52,692 nucleotides of DNA, from positions 1 through 52,692 of the forward strand of contig CANFYZ010000013.1 in NCBI GenBank assembly GCA_947451385.1, given 5' to 3'. How positions within the stretch are numbered: position 1 is the stretch's first letter; each line of letters begins with the position of its first letter. The stretch is from Comamonadaceae bacterium (GTDB taxonomy: Bacteria; Pseudomonadota; Gammaproteobacteria; Burkholderiales; Burkholderiaceae_C). A program made the position numbers and the translations under genes. Positions 26,199 to 36,545 of the stretch are shown piece by piece. The notes under the pieces were generated by a model, which worked only from the letters and a program-made list of their open reading frames with translations, was not told the origin of the DNA and searched no databases.

Positions 26199-26223
26199 GT
26201 TGTTTCTCCTGAAAATGGGTGAA

Positions 26224-27285
26224 TCACAAACGGGTGAGAAAAGGCCAGAGTTGGTCGGCCCCTTGTTGCACCGCCATTTCGCCAATGCGGGTCTGCCAAT
26301 AGGTTTCGTTGCCGAACTCATCACGCCAAGCCCACAGCCGCCGTGTGAGGTGGTGCAAGTTGTGCTCGCGGGTAAAGCCCATCGCCCCATGCACCTGGTG
26401 TGCGATTTCTGCGCCTTTGCCTGCCGCCTCGCCCGCCCGCGACTTGGCCACAGCCACGCCAAAAAAATCAGGCCCCTGGTGCGACACCTCAATCCCCGCG
26501 TCGACGGCCGCGGCCGTGGCAGCAACGTGTCCCGCCAATACCGCCAGCATGTGTTGCACCGCTTGGAACTTGCCGATCGGTCGGCCGAACTGCACCCGCT
26601 CGTTGGCGTATTGCAGCGAGTAAGCCAAAGCCCGTTGCAGTGCGCCCGCCATTTGTACGGCGCGCAGCAAAGCGCCTTCGTTGTGCAAACGCTCCTTGGC
26701 ACCGGGCAAGGCCGCAAAGGCTTGCACCGGCGTTTGGTCAAACGCAAACTGAACACGCGGCTCACCGGCCAGGTTTTTCAGGGTTTCATGTTGTGCTGCG
26801 GCCAGTTGGGCGCGGTCCACCTGCACCACATAAGACGCGCCTTCGCGCTCGGCCACCAGGATCAGGTGATCGCACGACAGGCCCCAGGGCACGCGGTGGG
26901 CGTGTCCGGTCAGGGTTGGGGCTTGCAGGCTGCCGCTGAGTTGCAAGCGGTCTTGGGCATGCGCGGTACTCACCGACAACACGCCACTGGGCACTTTCAA
27001 ACCAGCGGCGGACAGCAGGCGGGTGGCCAAAAAGGTTTCGGCCAGGGGCACAGGCGCGGCATGAAAAGCGGTGCGCCGCAGCACATGCAGCGCGTCGTCA
27101 AAACTCAGGCCACTGCCGCCTTGGTCCTCGCTCAGGCAGGCCTGAGGCAGTCCCACCTCGTCCAGTGCTTGCCACAGCGCTTGCGGCCAGGTGCCGTTCT
27201 CGCTCGCCATGAACACCGCTTTGCTGCAGTGTGCTTCACAGATGCGGTCGACTGTTTTTTCCAGATCGTCTCGAATTTCGCTCAT
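26224..27285 (-). CDS. Acyl-CoA dehydrogenase, smaller subunit-like (353 aa)
   Basis: A divergent acyl-CoA dehydrogenase. The N-terminal helical part contains WQALDEVGLPQACLSEDQGG. The middle beta domain is weakly conserved. The C-terminal helices carry ANERVQFGRPIGKFQAVQHM and GAEIAHQVHGAMGFTREH, the FAD-contacting signature of the family. No clear catalytic glutamate could be placed. The gene overlaps its larger homologue by four bases. Paired adjacent acyl-CoA dehydrogenases of this kind form alpha2-beta2 heterotetramers in mycobacterial steroid catabolism (FadE pairs), where one subunit lacks part of the active site. The same arrangement is inferred here. Confidence 0.85.
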   Translation of the reverse strand: MSEIRDDLEKTVDRICEAHCSKAVFMASENGTWPQALWQALDEVGLPQACLSEDQGGSGLSFDDALHVLRRTAFHAAPVPLAETFLATRLLSAAGLKVPSGVLSVSTAHAQDRLQLSGSLQAPTLTGHAHRVPWGLSCDHLILVAEREGASYVVQVDRAQLAAAQHETLKNLAGEPRVQFAFDQTPVQAFAALPGAKERLHNEGALLRAVQMAGALQRALAYSLQYANERVQFGRPIGKFQAVQHMLAVLAGHVAATAAAVDAGIEVSHQGPDFFGVAVAKSRAGEAAGKGAEIAHQVHGAMGFTREHNLHHLTRRLWAWRDEFGNETYWQTRIGEMAVQQGADQLWPFLTRL

Positions 27286-28433
27286 CGCAGTCCCAATCCT
27301 TTGGCAATCATTCCACGCAAAATTTCCCGGGTGCCGCCGCGGATGGTGAAGCCCGGCGCTTTCAGCATGCCCATGCCCAGCAGGGCTTCAAAGTCCACGC
27401 GGTCCTCTTCCATCAGGGGTTCGGAAGGAATCAGTTGGCGAAAGATTTCAGGAATCTCGCGCTCGAAAGCCGTGCCAATGTCTTTCACCAAAGCCGCTTC
27501 CAAGATGGGTTTTTGCCCTTGCGTCAGCATGCCGGCCACCGAGGTGGACATGCGGCGCAAGGTGGTCAGGTGTGCCACAAACCGGCCGATCTCGTTGAGC
27601 GAACGGGCATCGGGTTGTGGGCCCAAAGTTTCCATGGCCGCCAAAAAAAGTTGGTAGGTGCTGAGGAAACGGTCCGGTCCCGAGCGTTCAAACGCCAGCT
27701 CGCTGGTCACCATGTTCCAGCCGCCGCCCACTTCACCCACCACCATGTCGTCGGGCACAAAGCACTCGTCAAACACCACCTCGTTCCAGTCGTGCGCGCC
27801 GTAAATGTTCAGGATCGGGCTGAGCTTCAAGCCGGGTGACTTCAAGTCCACGATGAACTGAGTCATGCCCGCATGGCGATCGTCTTCTTTGGGGGCGGTG
27901 CGCACCAGCGCGATCAGGTAGTGCGCCCGGTGTGCGCTGCTGGTCCAAACTTTGGTGCCAGAAATTTTCCAACCGCCTTCGGCCTTGACCGCTTTGGTGC
28001 GGACTGCCGCCAGATCGGAGCCGGAATCGGGCTCGCTCATGCCGATCGCAAAAAAGCATTCGCCCGCCGCAATTTGCGGCAAGATCAATTGGCGCGCGCG
28101 CTCACTGCCATGGCGCAAAATTTGGTTGCCGCTTTGCCGATCGGCCACCCAATGCGCGCCCACGGGTGCGCCTCCGGCCAGCATTTCTTCCATCACCACA
28201 TACCGCTCGAGCGCGGTGCGTTCATGTCCGCCATAGGCTTTCGGCCAGACCATGCCGATATAACCAGCCTGGCCGCATTTGCGACTGAAAGCGGCATCGC
28301 CATCGGACCAGGAATTTTGTCTGGGGATGAAGCTGCCTGCGTCTTTTTCGCGTTGTAAAAATTCTCTGACTTGCTGCCGTAACGCTTGCGCACTGTCTGG
28401 CAAGGTCACCGCAGGATAAACAAAATCATGCAT
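27282..28433 (-). CDS. Acyl-CoA dehydrogenase, larger subunit-like (383 aa)
   Basis: First gene of the catabolic operon. Family features are IGMVWPKAYGGHERTALER, FFAIGMSEPDSGSDLAAVRT (FAD and substrate contact), WKISGTKVWTSSAHRA, and the C-terminal GFTIRGGTREILRGMIAKGL. It oxidises acyl-CoA to enoyl-CoA, passing electrons to ETF. The ATG at 28433 is preferred to a GTG seven codons upstream because MHDFVYPAVTLPDSAQALRQ is family-like. It overlaps the second dehydrogenase by four bases. An imperfect dyad at 28490-28513 lies upstream in the divergent promoter region. Confidence 0.92.
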   Translation of the reverse strand: MHDFVYPAVTLPDSAQALRQQVREFLQREKDAGSFIPRQNSWSDGDAAFSRKCGQAGYIGMVWPKAYGGHERTALERYVVMEEMLAGGAPVGAHWVADRQSGNQILRHGSERARQLILPQIAAGECFFAIGMSEPDSGSDLAAVRTKAVKAEGGWKISGTKVWTSSAHRAHYLIALVRTAPKEDDRHAGMTQFIVDLKSPGLKLSPILNIYGAHDWNEVVFDECFVPDDMVVGEVGGGWNMVTSELAFERSGPDRFLSTYQLFLAAMETLGPQPDARSLNEIGRFVAHLTTLRRMSTSVAGMLTQGQKPILEAALVKDIGTAFEREIPEIFRQLIPSEPLMEEDRVDFEALLGMGMLKAPGFTIRGGTREILRGMIAKGLGLR

Positions 28434-28489
28434 GTGTTGTCTCTCTTGACCCACTGATGGGGTGCAGTTATCTTGAAGCTTCCGCCTGG

Positions 28490-28513
28490 GATGTCAAGGC
28501 GGCTTGAGACATC
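28490..28513. promoter_or_regulatory. Imperfect dyad in the divergent promoter region
   Basis: GATGTCAAG (28490-28498) faces CTTGAGACATC (28503-28513) across GCGG; the arms match except for two inserted bases. It lies in the 154-base gap between the catabolic operon and the divergent maleylacetate-reductase-like gene, a natural place for a shared operator. No regulator gene is adjacent. Confidence 0.35.
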
Positions 28514-28587
28514 TGGGTGACTCGCTGTGTACGTGTTTACGCCATGATGCAGGCTCTGCTTATTGCCACTTTGAATGAAGGTGTCTC

Positions 28588-29760
28588 ATGCTGAAGTCCG
28601 GTATTTACAGCTATCCCCATACCCAGCGCATCATCTACGGCACGCCGTTTGCGCAGGCCTTGGCGCAAGAGGTAGCAACGGTGGGGGCACAGCGTGTTTA
28701 CCTGCTGGCCAGCGGCACCCTGAGCCGCCACACCGACGTGGTGCAGCAGGTGTTGCAGGTGCTGGGCCCACGCTCGGTGGGGGTGTTTGATCAGATGCCT
28801 GCGCACACGCCGCGCCATGCCGTGGTGCAAGCCGCGCAGCAGGCCGCTTTGGCGCGCGCCGATTTGATTCTGACTCTGGGCGGCGGCTCCATCACCGACG
28901 CCGGAAAAATGGTCACGCTGTGCATGCGTAACGGCATTGAAACGCCCGAAGACCTGGACCGCCTCGCGACCCGCGTGCATGCCGATGGCCGGGTGGAGCG
29001 CCCTGAATTTCATGCGCCGCAGGTGCCGTCTTCTGTGATTTCAACCACGCTGTCGGCGGGCGAGTTCAGTGCCTTGGCGGGTTGTACCGACACGGTGCGC
29101 GGAATGAAAGAGAATTTCTTACACCCCCAGGCCGCGCCGCGCTCGGTCATTTTGGACCCGGCGCTGACCCTGCACACCCCGGAGTGGCTGTGGTTGTCCA
29201 CCGGCATTCGCGCCTTGGACCATGCGGTGGAAGACCTGTGCTCGATCAACACCCAACCGCTGTCTGAAGCCACGGCTTACCAGGCCTTGCGTTTGCTCGG
29301 TCAAGGCTTGCGCGCGGTGAAAAAAGACCCGACCGATTTGCAGGCCCGGCTAGACGGGCAGTTGGGCGCCTGGATGTCCATCATCGGCTCCAGCGCCGGT
29401 GTGCACAAAGGCGCCAGCCACGGCATTGGCCACATCTTGGGCGGCACGGCGGGCGTGCCGCACGGCTACACCTCGTGTGTGATGTTGCCGCATGTGCTGC
29501 GCTTCAACCAGAGCGTCAATGCCGCGCAGCAGCAGCGGGTCAGCGAGGCCCTGGGCGCGCCGCACCGCGCGGCGTGTGAGGTGGTGGCCGATTTGGTGGC
29601 CGAATTGGGATTGCCCACCACCCTGCGCGAGGTGGGCGTGCGTGCGGACATGTTGGACGAAATTGCGCACAAGTCCATGCACGACCGTTTGATCCATACC
29701 AACCCGCGCAAAATCCACGGCCCCGAGGATGTGCGCCGTATTTTGGATGCCGCTTGGTAG
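28588..29760 (+). CDS. Iron-containing alcohol dehydrogenase family, maleylacetate-reductase-like
   Basis: A 390-residue NAD(P)H-dependent dehydrogenase. The nucleotide-binding segment is ADLILTLGGGSITDAGKM. Likely metal and catalytic region: IRALDHAVEDLCS and HKGASHGIGHILGG with VPHGYTSCVMLPHVL. The N-terminus YSYPHTQRIIYGTPFAQAL matches maleylacetate reductases, which reduce maleylacetate to 3-oxoadipate at the end of hydroxyquinol or chlorocatechol routes. No hydroxyquinol dioxygenase is in the window, so the true substrate is open. AAGG lies six bases before the ATG. It is divergent from the catabolic operon and convergent with argH. Confidence 0.83.
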   Translation: MLKSGIYSYPHTQRIIYGTPFAQALAQEVATVGAQRVYLLASGTLSRHTDVVQQVLQVLGPRSVGVFDQMPAHTPRHAVVQAAQQAALARADLILTLGGGSITDAGKMVTLCMRNGIETPEDLDRLATRVHADGRVERPEFHAPQVPSSVISTTLSAGEFSALAGCTDTVRGMKENFLHPQAAPRSVILDPALTLHTPEWLWLSTGIRALDHAVEDLCSINTQPLSEATAYQALRLLGQGLRAVKKDPTDLQARLDGQLGAWMSIIGSSAGVHKGASHGIGHILGGTAGVPHGYTSCVMLPHVLRFNQSVNAAQQQRVSEALGAPHRAACEVVADLVAELGLPTTLREVGVRADMLDEIAHKSMHDRLIHTNPRKIHGPEDVRRILDAAW

Positions 29761-29792
29761 GGCAGAAATGACGGCGTTGTGTCGCCCGTGGA

Positions 29793-31241
29793 TCAGGCCA
29801 GTCTGGCGCGGTGCCGGGCTATTTGCAGTTTGACTTGCGTGGGCGCCGTGCCGCCCAGGGTGTCGCGGGCATTCAAGGACCCGCGCAGACTCAGGACTTC
29901 AAAGACGTCTTTTTCGATCGATGCATGAAATCCTTGCAGCACCGCCAGGGGTAACTCCGACAGGTCGCATTGCTGGCGGGTAGCGGCTTTGACGGCGTGC
30001 GCCACGGTCTCGTGCGCGTCGCGGAAGGGCAGGCCTTTTTTCACCAGATAGTCGGCCAGGTCGGTGGCGGTGGCGTAGCCTTTTTTCACGGCGGTCTCCA
30101 TCGCATCCGGGTTCACGGTGATGCCGCCCTCTTTCAGGCCGGTGGCCGCATTCACTTGGCCGCCGATCATTTCGCTGAAGATACGCAAGGTGTCTTTCAG
30201 CGTGTCCACGGTGTCAAACAGCGGCTCTTTGTCTTCCTGGTTGTCTTTGTTGTAGGCCAGGGGCTGGCCCTTCATCAGCGTGAGCAGGCCCATCAGATGA
30301 CCGAACACACGGCCGGTTTTGCCGCGTGCCAATTCGGGTACGTCGGGATTTTTCTTCTGCGGCATGATGGACGAGCCGGTGGTGAAACGGTCGGCAATTT
30401 TCACAAAGCCAAAGTTTTGGCTCATCCACAAAATCAGTTCTTCGGACATGCGGCTGATGTGCATCATGCACAGGCTGGCAGCGGCGGTGAATTCGATGGC
30501 GAAGTCACGGTCGCTCACACCGTCAAGACTGTTTTGGCAGACCTGGGCATGCCCCTCGGCATCCACCATGCCCAGCGTGCGGGCCACGCGTTCGCGGTCC
30601 AGCGGGTAGGTGGTGCCGGCCAAGGCGGCCGAGCCGAGTGGCAAACGGTTGGTACGGCGACGCACATCGCTCATGCGTTCGGCGTCGCGGGCAAACATTT
30701 CCACATACGCCAACAGGTGGTGCGCAAAGCTCACAGGCTGGGCCACTTGCAAATGGGTAAAACCGGGCAAGATGACTTCCACGTTCTGCTCGGCCACATC
30801 GACGAGGGATTTTTGCAAGTCCACCAGCAGTTCGATGATCAGGTCCATCTCGCTGCGCAGCCACAGGCGCACATCGGTGGCCACCTGGTCGTTGCGGCTG
30901 CGACCGGTGTGCAGACGCTTGCCTGCATCGCCGACCAATTGCGTCAGGCGCGCTTCGATGTTCAGGTGCACGTCTTCCAGGTCGAGCTGCCATTCAAAAG
31001 CGCCAGATTCGATTTCTTGCGTGATCTGCGCCATGCCGCGCTGGATGTCGGCCAGGTCTTGCGCGGCGATGATGCCCTGCGCGGCCAGCATTTCGGCATG
31101 GGCCAGCGAGCCTTGGATGTCGGCTTGCCACAGGCGTTTGTCAAAGAAAACGCTGGCGGTGTAGCGCTTGACCAACTCGCTCATGGGTTCAGAAAAAAGG
31201 GCCGACCAGGCTTGAGATTTTTTGTCGAGTTGGTTTGTCAT
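29793..31241 (-). CDS. argH: Argininosuccinate lyase
   Basis: Last enzyme of arginine biosynthesis, splitting argininosuccinate to arginine and fumarate; cytoplasmic homotetramer. The 482-residue protein has the fumarase/aspartase signature [15 protein letters not shown], plus [19 protein letters not shown] and [20 protein letters not shown]. Length is slightly above the usual 460-470. AAAGG lies before the ATG. It is transcribed away from hemC/ppc, 59 bases after the serine hydrolase gene, and converges with the upstream dehydrogenase gene. Confidence 0.97.
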   Translation of the reverse strand: MTNQLDKKSQAWSALFSEPMSELVKRYTASVFFDKRLWQADIQGSLAHAEMLAAQGIIAAQDLADIQRGMAQITQEIESGAFEWQLDLEDVHLNIEARLTQLVGDAGKRLHTGRSRNDQVATDVRLWLRSEMDLIIELLVDLQKSLVDVAEQNVEVILPGFTHLQVAQPVSFAHHLLAYVEMFARDAERMSDVRRRTNRLPLGSAALAGTTYPLDRERVARTLGMVDAEGHAQVCQNSLDGVSDRDFAIEFTAAASLCMMHISRMSEELILWMSQNFGFVKIADRFTTGSSIMPQKKNPDVPELARGKTGRVFGHLMGLLTLMKGQPLAYNKDNQEDKEPLFDTVDTLKDTLRIFSEMIGGQVNAATGLKEGGITVNPDAMETAVKKGYATATDLADYLVKKGLPFRDAHETVAHAVKAATRQQCDLSELPLAVLQGFHASIEKDVFEVLSLRGSLNARDTLGGTAPTQVKLQIARHRARLA

Positions 31242-31300
31242 AAGCCTTTGATTTTATCGGGCTTCGCGCCCCCCAGCCCGGGTCGGCCTGAATCGGCCAT

Positions 31301-32554
31301 TTATCCCATCAACGCCAACGCCATGGCGTGGTAGGCGGGCAGGGTGTGCACGTCGTTGGCGATGTTGGCGGCCACCGGGTGCGAGGCGTAGCGGGCGATC
31401 ACCATCTCGGCTTTCGGGTCGATGTAAATGTTTTGCCCATGCACGCCGCGCGCCATCATGGCGCCGTGCGCGTTGTGCGACACCCACCACATATTGCGGT
31501 AACTCCAGCCGGGCAAGGTGGCCGGTCCGTTGGCCGCGAAACGTGCCGGATCGGCACCGGCCAAGGTATCGGTGATGGCGGCAGCGGGCAGCACTTGGTG
31601 GGCGCCTGCGCGTCCGTGGTTGCGCACCAATTCTCCAAAGCGGGCCAGATCGCGCAGCCCGGTGTTCAGGCCGCCGCCTGCAAAGGCGGTGCCTATCGGG
31701 TCCACGGTGTAATACGCGTCCAGTTCCGCCCCCATGGGCTGCCAAATGCGCTCAGACAGCAGTTGCGCCGTGGGTTGGCCGCTGACGCGGGTGACGATCC
31801 AGCCCAGCACGTCGGTGTTGGCCGTGCGGTAGGTGAAGCGCTCGCCATGGGTGCCGAGCTTGCGCACGGTTTTCAGGTAGTCGTAAAAGTTGCGCGGGCC
31901 GTTGTAGTCCGGCGGGCTGGGCATGACGCCGCCAGCGCGCATGTGGTTCCAAATTTCAGCTTGCGGGTCGGCGTAGTTTTCGGTGTAGTCGATGCCGGTG
32001 GTCATGTCCATGACCTGGCGCACCGTGGCATCGGCGAAACCGCTGCCACTGAGCTCGGGCGCGTAATGGTCGACACGCTGTGTTTCGTCCAACACGCCGT
32101 CGGCCACCAGGCAGGCGGCCAGCAGCCCCATGAAAGATTTGGACACCGACATGGCAATGTGTTGCTGTTGGGCCGACATGACGCCGCCAAAGTGCTCAAA
32201 CAATACCTGGCCCTGGCGCATCACCAACAAGGCATCGGTGTAGGTGGCCTCCATCATGTCGGCCCAAGAGCAGGTACCCACACCGCCCATCGGGGTGTAG
32301 CGGATGTCGGGCAATGCCTGTGCCGACGCAGGCAAAGCCGTGGCGGCTTTCAGGCCGCGGGGCACAGCCACCGTGGGCACCATCTGCCGGTAATGGGCAA
32401 AGCTCCAGCGCAGCTGTGGAAAGCGGTAACCGCTGCCGTCTTGAAAACGAATCAGCTTGTCGGCAGGCGGGGGGGAGCCTTGCATCCAACCCAGATCACG
32501 CGGGTCACAGTCTTTGGCGGCAGGGTGAACGGGCAGGGTAGGAATTGCAGACAT
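31301..32554 (-). CDS. Serine hydrolase, beta-lactamase/penicillin-binding-protein fold
   Basis: A 417-residue class C beta-lactamase-related hydrolase. The nucleophile motif SxxK is Ser136-Val-Ser-Lys139 in AMSVSKSFMGLL; the second motif is probably the Tyr of FTYRTANTDVLGWIV. No export signal is visible at the N-terminus (MSAIPTLPVHPAAKDCDPRD), so it is likely cytoplasmic. Family members include esterases, amidases and 6-aminohexanoate-dimer hydrolase, which this resembles in layout. It lies between ppc and argH; context gives no substrate. Confidence 0.87.
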   Translation of the reverse strand: MSAIPTLPVHPAAKDCDPRDLGWMQGSPPPADKLIRFQDGSGYRFPQLRWSFAHYRQMVPTVAVPRGLKAATALPASAQALPDIRYTPMGGVGTCSWADMMEATYTDALLVMRQGQVLFEHFGGVMSAQQQHIAMSVSKSFMGLLAACLVADGVLDETQRVDHYAPELSGSGFADATVRQVMDMTTGIDYTENYADPQAEIWNHMRAGGVMPSPPDYNGPRNFYDYLKTVRKLGTHGERFTYRTANTDVLGWIVTRVSGQPTAQLLSERIWQPMGAELDAYYTVDPIGTAFAGGGLNTGLRDLARFGELVRNHGRAGAHQVLPAAAITDTLAGADPARFAANGPATLPGWSYRNMWWVSHNAHGAMMARGVHGQNIYIDPKAEMVIARYASHPVAANIANDVHTLPAYHAMALALMG

Positions 32555-32640
32555 GCAGCGCTTTCATAGTCAAACAGGGTCCGCCGAGATGGCAAGACCC
32601 TGTTCATTATGGGCAGCACACTGCAGCGCAGGAATGGGAA

Positions 32641-35463
32641 TTAACCCGTGTTGCGCAGCCCTGCGGCAATCCCGTTGATGCTGATGTGGATGCCGCGCTG
32701 CACGCGTTCGTCGGCCAGCCCGGCGCGGTAGCGGCGCACCAGCTCGACTTGCAGGTGGTGCAGCGGGTCGATGTAGGGGAAGCGGTGGCGAATCGAGCGG
32801 GCCAGCGCCGGGTTGTTGGCCAGCCGGTTTTTTTCCCCCGTGATCTGCGCCAACGCGTCCACTGTGCGTTGCCATTCGGCTTCAATGGTTTGGAAGATTT
32901 TTTTGCGCAGCCGCGCGTCGTCCACCAACTCGGCATAGCGCGAGGCCAGGGCCATGTCGCTCTTGGCCAGCACCATGTCCATGTTGGAGAGCAGGGTGCG
33001 AAAAAACGGCCACTGGCGGTACATCTTTTGCAGCAAGGCCAGGGCGGCTTTGCGTTCCGCCGCCGTCGGTTGGTCCAGCAGCTGACTCACCGCCGAGCCA
33101 AAGCCGAACCAGCCTGGCAAGGTCAAACGGCACTGACCCCAGCTGAAGCCCCAGGGGATGGCGCGCAGGTCTTCGATTTGCTGATTGGCTTTGCGTGAGG
33201 CTGGACGCGAACCGATGTTCAGTTCGGCGATCTCACGGATCGGTGTGGCGCCAAAAAAGTAGTCGTTGAAACCCGGGGTGTCGTACACCAGCGCGCGGTA
33301 CGCGTTCATGCTGGCTTGCGACAACTGAGCGGCTGTCTCTAAAAAGGGCTTGGTCGCCGGCTTGGTAGGTTGCAGCAAGGTGGCCTCCAGCGTGGCGGCG
33401 ACCAGGGTCTCGAGGTTTCTGCGGCCAATTTCGGGGTTGGCGTATTTGGAGCCGATCACCTCGCCTTGTTCAGTCAAGCGAATTTGCCCACGCACCGTGC
33501 CCGGCGGTTGCGCCAGGATGGCTTGGTAGCTGGGGCCGCCGCCGCGTCCCACCGTGCCGCCCCGGCCGTGGAACATGCGCAGCTGGATGTGGTGGCTGCT
33601 GGCCAGGGTGTCGAACAAGTCGACCAGCGCGATTTCGGCGCGGTACAGCTCCCAGTTGCTGGTGAAAATGCCGCCGTCTTTGTTGCTGTCAGAGTAGCCC
33701 AGCATGATGTCTTGCTCGGCTCCCGAGCGCTGCACCAAGCTGGCCACACCCGGCAGCGCATAAAACTCGCGCATGATGGGCGCGGCGTTGCGCAGGTCTT
33801 CGATGGTCTCGAACAACGGCACCACGATCAAATCCGTGCGGGCTTGGTGGTCGAGCGTGCTGTGCATCAGGCCCACTTCTTTTTGCAGCAGCAGCACCTC
33901 CAGCAGGTCGCTCACGGTTTCGGTGTGGCTGATGATGTAGTGGCGAATGGCCTCGTTGCCATAGCGTTCGCGCAGGCGTTTGGCCGACTCGAAAATGGCC
34001 AGTTCAGAGCGGGTGTGCGCCGAGTAAGTGGCATCGGGCACCCGCAGCGGGCGGGCATCGTTCAAGAGCTGCAGCAACAGCGTGCGTTTGGCGGCTTCGT
34101 CCAGTTGCGCGTAGCCCGGGTGCACCCGGGCGGTGGCCAGCAATTCGGCCACCACTTCTTCGTGTTTGTCGGAGCTTTGGCGCAAGTCCACTGTGGCCAG
34201 GTGAAAGCCAAACACTTCGACCGCGCGAATCAGCGGATGCAGGCGTTGGTCGGCCAGGGCCTGGGCATGGTGGCTGCGCAGCGAGCCCTCAATGGTGCGC
34301 AGGTCGGCCAGAAACTCTTGCGCCTGGACATACGGGTTTTGCGGCGCCACGGCATGGCGCGCGGCATCGCCGCCGGTCAGGGTTTTCAGCGTGGCGGCGA
34401 GTCGGGCGTAGATGCCGGTCAACGCCCGGCGGTAGGGTTCGTCCATGCGGTGCGCGTTGGTGTCGGGCGAGCGCTCGGCCAGGGCCTGCATCTCAGGCGG
34501 AAAGTCCACCAACATGGCCGACAGCGACAGCTCGCCGCCCAGGTAATGCACCTCGGTCAGGTAATGGCGCAGCGCCACTTCGGACTGGCGACGCAGCGCG
34601 TAGTCCAGCGTCTCGGCGGTGACGTTGGGGTTGCCATCGCGGTCACCGCCAATCCACTGGCCCATGCGCAAAAAACTGGCCACGGGTTGGTGGTCGAGTT
34701 CGCGTTCGAGTTCGGCGTAAATCTTGGGGATTTCGCGCAAGAAAGTGGCTTCGTAATAACTCAACGCGTTTTCAATTTCGTCGGCCACCGTTAATTTTGA
34801 AAAACGCAGCAAACGGGTTTGCCACAGCTGCATCACGCGGGCGCGCATGTGCAGCTCATTGGCGGCCAGCTCGCGCGGCGTCAACGCGTCCTTGGCGGCG
34901 CTGACGGCGGCGGCACGGTCTTTGATCTCGTCACGCACCGTGAGCAGGCGCGCAATCTCCCGCTCGGCGCTCAAGATGCTTTGGCGTTGCACTTCGGTCG
35001 GGTGCGCGGTCAGCACCGGTGCCACATAGCTGTGGGCCAGGGTCTGGGCAATGGTTTTCGGCGTGATGCCCGCCCAGCGCATGCGCTGCAAAGCCACCTC
35101 GATGCTGCCCTCTTGCGTGTGGCCCGCGCGCTCGTGCACGGCACGGCGCCGGATGTGGTGCCGGTCTTCGGCCAGATTGGCCAAGTGGCTGAAGTAAGTG
35201 AACGCGCGGATCACGCTGACGGCCTGTTCACCGCTCAGGCTTTTCAGCAGTTTTTTCAGCGCCTTGTCGGCTTCATGGTCGGCATCGCGCCGAAAAGCCA
35301 CCGACAGTTTGCGAATTTTTTCAATCAAGTCAAAGGCGGTGGCGCCCTCTTGCTCGCGGATCACATCGCCCAAAATACGGCCCAGCAAACGGATGTCCTC
35401 GACCAGTGGCCTTTCGTTGTCGCGGGTTTGACGAGACGGGGAGGGGGCGGCGGCCTGTTTCAT
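32641..35463 (-). CDS. ppc: Phosphoenolpyruvate carboxylase
   Basis: Anaplerotic enzyme that carboxylates PEP to oxaloacetate. The 940-residue protein carries the catalytic His in [15 protein letters not shown], and the second site [10 protein letters not shown] with [14 protein letters not shown]. The C-terminal TG-type end is [14 protein letters not shown]. The ATG at 35463 is chosen because the longer frame to 35526 adds a hydrophobic Phe/Pro run unlike the family. The region just before 35463 is purine-rich on the plus strand, so the message has no evident Shine-Dalgarno sequence. The gene is divergent from hemC. Confidence 0.96.
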   Translation of the reverse strand: MKQAAAPSPSRQTRDNERPLVEDIRLLGRILGDVIREQEGATAFDLIEKIRKLSVAFRRDADHEADKALKKLLKSLSGEQAVSVIRAFTYFSHLANLAEDRHHIRRRAVHERAGHTQEGSIEVALQRMRWAGITPKTIAQTLAHSYVAPVLTAHPTEVQRQSILSAEREIARLLTVRDEIKDRAAAVSAAKDALTPRELAANELHMRARVMQLWQTRLLRFSKLTVADEIENALSYYEATFLREIPKIYAELERELDHQPVASFLRMGQWIGGDRDGNPNVTAETLDYALRRQSEVALRHYLTEVHYLGGELSLSAMLVDFPPEMQALAERSPDTNAHRMDEPYRRALTGIYARLAATLKTLTGGDAARHAVAPQNPYVQAQEFLADLRTIEGSLRSHHAQALADQRLHPLIRAVEVFGFHLATVDLRQSSDKHEEVVAELLATARVHPGYAQLDEAAKRTLLLQLLNDARPLRVPDATYSAHTRSELAIFESAKRLRERYGNEAIRHYIISHTETVSDLLEVLLLQKEVGLMHSTLDHQARTDLIVVPLFETIEDLRNAAPIMREFYALPGVASLVQRSGAEQDIMLGYSDSNKDGGIFTSNWELYRAEIALVDLFDTLASSHHIQLRMFHGRGGTVGRGGGPSYQAILAQPPGTVRGQIRLTEQGEVIGSKYANPEIGRRNLETLVAATLEATLLQPTKPATKPFLETAAQLSQASMNAYRALVYDTPGFNDYFFGATPIREIAELNIGSRPASRKANQQIEDLRAIPWGFSWGQCRLTLPGWFGFGSAVSQLLDQPTAAERKAALALLQKMYRQWPFFRTLLSNMDMVLAKSDMALASRYAELVDDARLRKKIFQTIEAEWQRTVDALAQITGEKNRLANNPALARSIRHRFPYIDPLHHLQVELVRRYRAGLADERVQRGIHISINGIAAGLRNTG

Positions 35464-35570
35464 GGAAAAAATGAGGAGGAAGGGGGGGAAGGAAGTGGGG
35501 AAAGCCAGGTGAAAGAACAAGGCCATGCTAGCATTGACTCCGTCCTCAAAATTACCAATGAGTTACCGCT

Positions 35571-36512
35571 TTGACCTCCTCTGTTTCTGATTCTTCGCAC
35601 TCGGTTTCACCTTTGAACATCGTCATCGCCACCCGCGAGAGCCGTTTGGCCATGTGGCAGGCCGAGCATGTGCAGGCTTTGCTCCAAGCGCGCGGTCATC
35701 GCGTGAGCTTGTTGGGCATGACCACGCAAGGCGATCAAATCTTGGACCGCAGCTTGAGCAAAGTGGGCGGCAAAGGCTTGTTTGTGAAAGAGTTGGAGCA
35801 GGCTTTGCAAGAAGGCCGTGCCGACATGGCGGTGCATTCCCTCAAAGATGTGCCCATGGATTTGCCAGAGGGTTTTGAGCTGGCCTGTGTCATGGAGCGC
35901 GAAGATCCGCGTGATGCCTGGGTCTCATCGGAATACGCCACCTTGGCCGATTTGCCGCCCGGTGCGGTGGTCGGGACATCCAGCCTGCGCCGCACCGTGT
36001 TGTTGCGCGCCTTGCGCCCCGATTTGAAGATTGAGCCCTTGCGCGGCAACCTTGACACCCGGTTGCGCAAACTGGACGAAGGCCAGTACGCCGGCATTGT
36101 GCTGGCAGCGGCCGGTCTCAAACGGCTGAATATGAGCCAGCGCATTCGCCACATTTTTGACGAGACCGACATGTTGCCGGCTGCCGGGCAGGGCGCTTTG
36201 GGCATCGAGATTTGTACGGGTCGCCAAGACCTGCGTGAGGCCTTGGCACCGTTGGCCGATCCGGCCACCTGGTTGCGTGTGGCCGCCGAGCGCGCCGTGA
36301 GCCGCGCCATGGGCGGCAGCTGCTCCATGCCGCTGGCCGCGCATGCCACGCTGCAAGCGGGGGCATTGACTTTGCAAGCCGCCTGGGGCGATCCCGAGGG
36401 CGAGCCCCGCTTGGTCACCGCCGAGGCCACGCTGAACCAGCCCGACCACGCTGCCGCCGAGCAATTGGGCACGCAGATCGCCGAGCGCCTGCGGCACGCG
36501 GGCGCCCATTGA
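35571..36512 (+). CDS. hemC: Porphobilinogen deaminase (hydroxymethylbilane synthase)
   Basis: Joins four porphobilinogens into hydroxymethylbilane for heme and siroheme synthesis. The 313-residue protein has [16 protein letters not shown] near the N-terminus, [20 protein letters not shown], and the dipyrromethane-cofactor cysteine in [13 protein letters not shown]. No in-frame ATG or GTG precedes the conserved domain, so a TTG start is needed; 35571 is used and 35613 is the alternative. hemD follows after 33 bases. Confidence 0.95.
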   Translation: MTSSVSDSSHSVSPLNIVIATRESRLAMWQAEHVQALLQARGHRVSLLGMTTQGDQILDRSLSKVGGKGLFVKELEQALQEGRADMAVHSLKDVPMDLPEGFELACVMEREDPRDAWVSSEYATLADLPPGAVVGTSSLRRTVLLRALRPDLKIEPLRGNLDTRLRKLDEGQYAGIVLAAAGLKRLNMSQRIRHIFDETDMLPAAGQGALGIEICTGRQDLREALAPLADPATWLRVAAERAVSRAMGGSCSMPLAAHATLQAGALTLQAAWGDPEGEPRLVTAEATLNQPDHAAAEQLGTQIAERLRHAGAH

Positions 36513-36545
36513 GGGCGCGCGTTTGACGCTTCCTTCGAGCTTTCT

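Noticed and set aside
26199-26765. N-terminal extension of the Bug gene at 25227
   Set aside because: The true signal peptide starts at 26198 with a good ribosome site; the extension is out-of-frame noise over the acyl-CoA dehydrogenase gene.
31328-32569. Long plus-strand open frame opposite the serine hydrolase
   Set aside because: Mirror frame of a clear serine hydrolase; composition typical of antisense frames.
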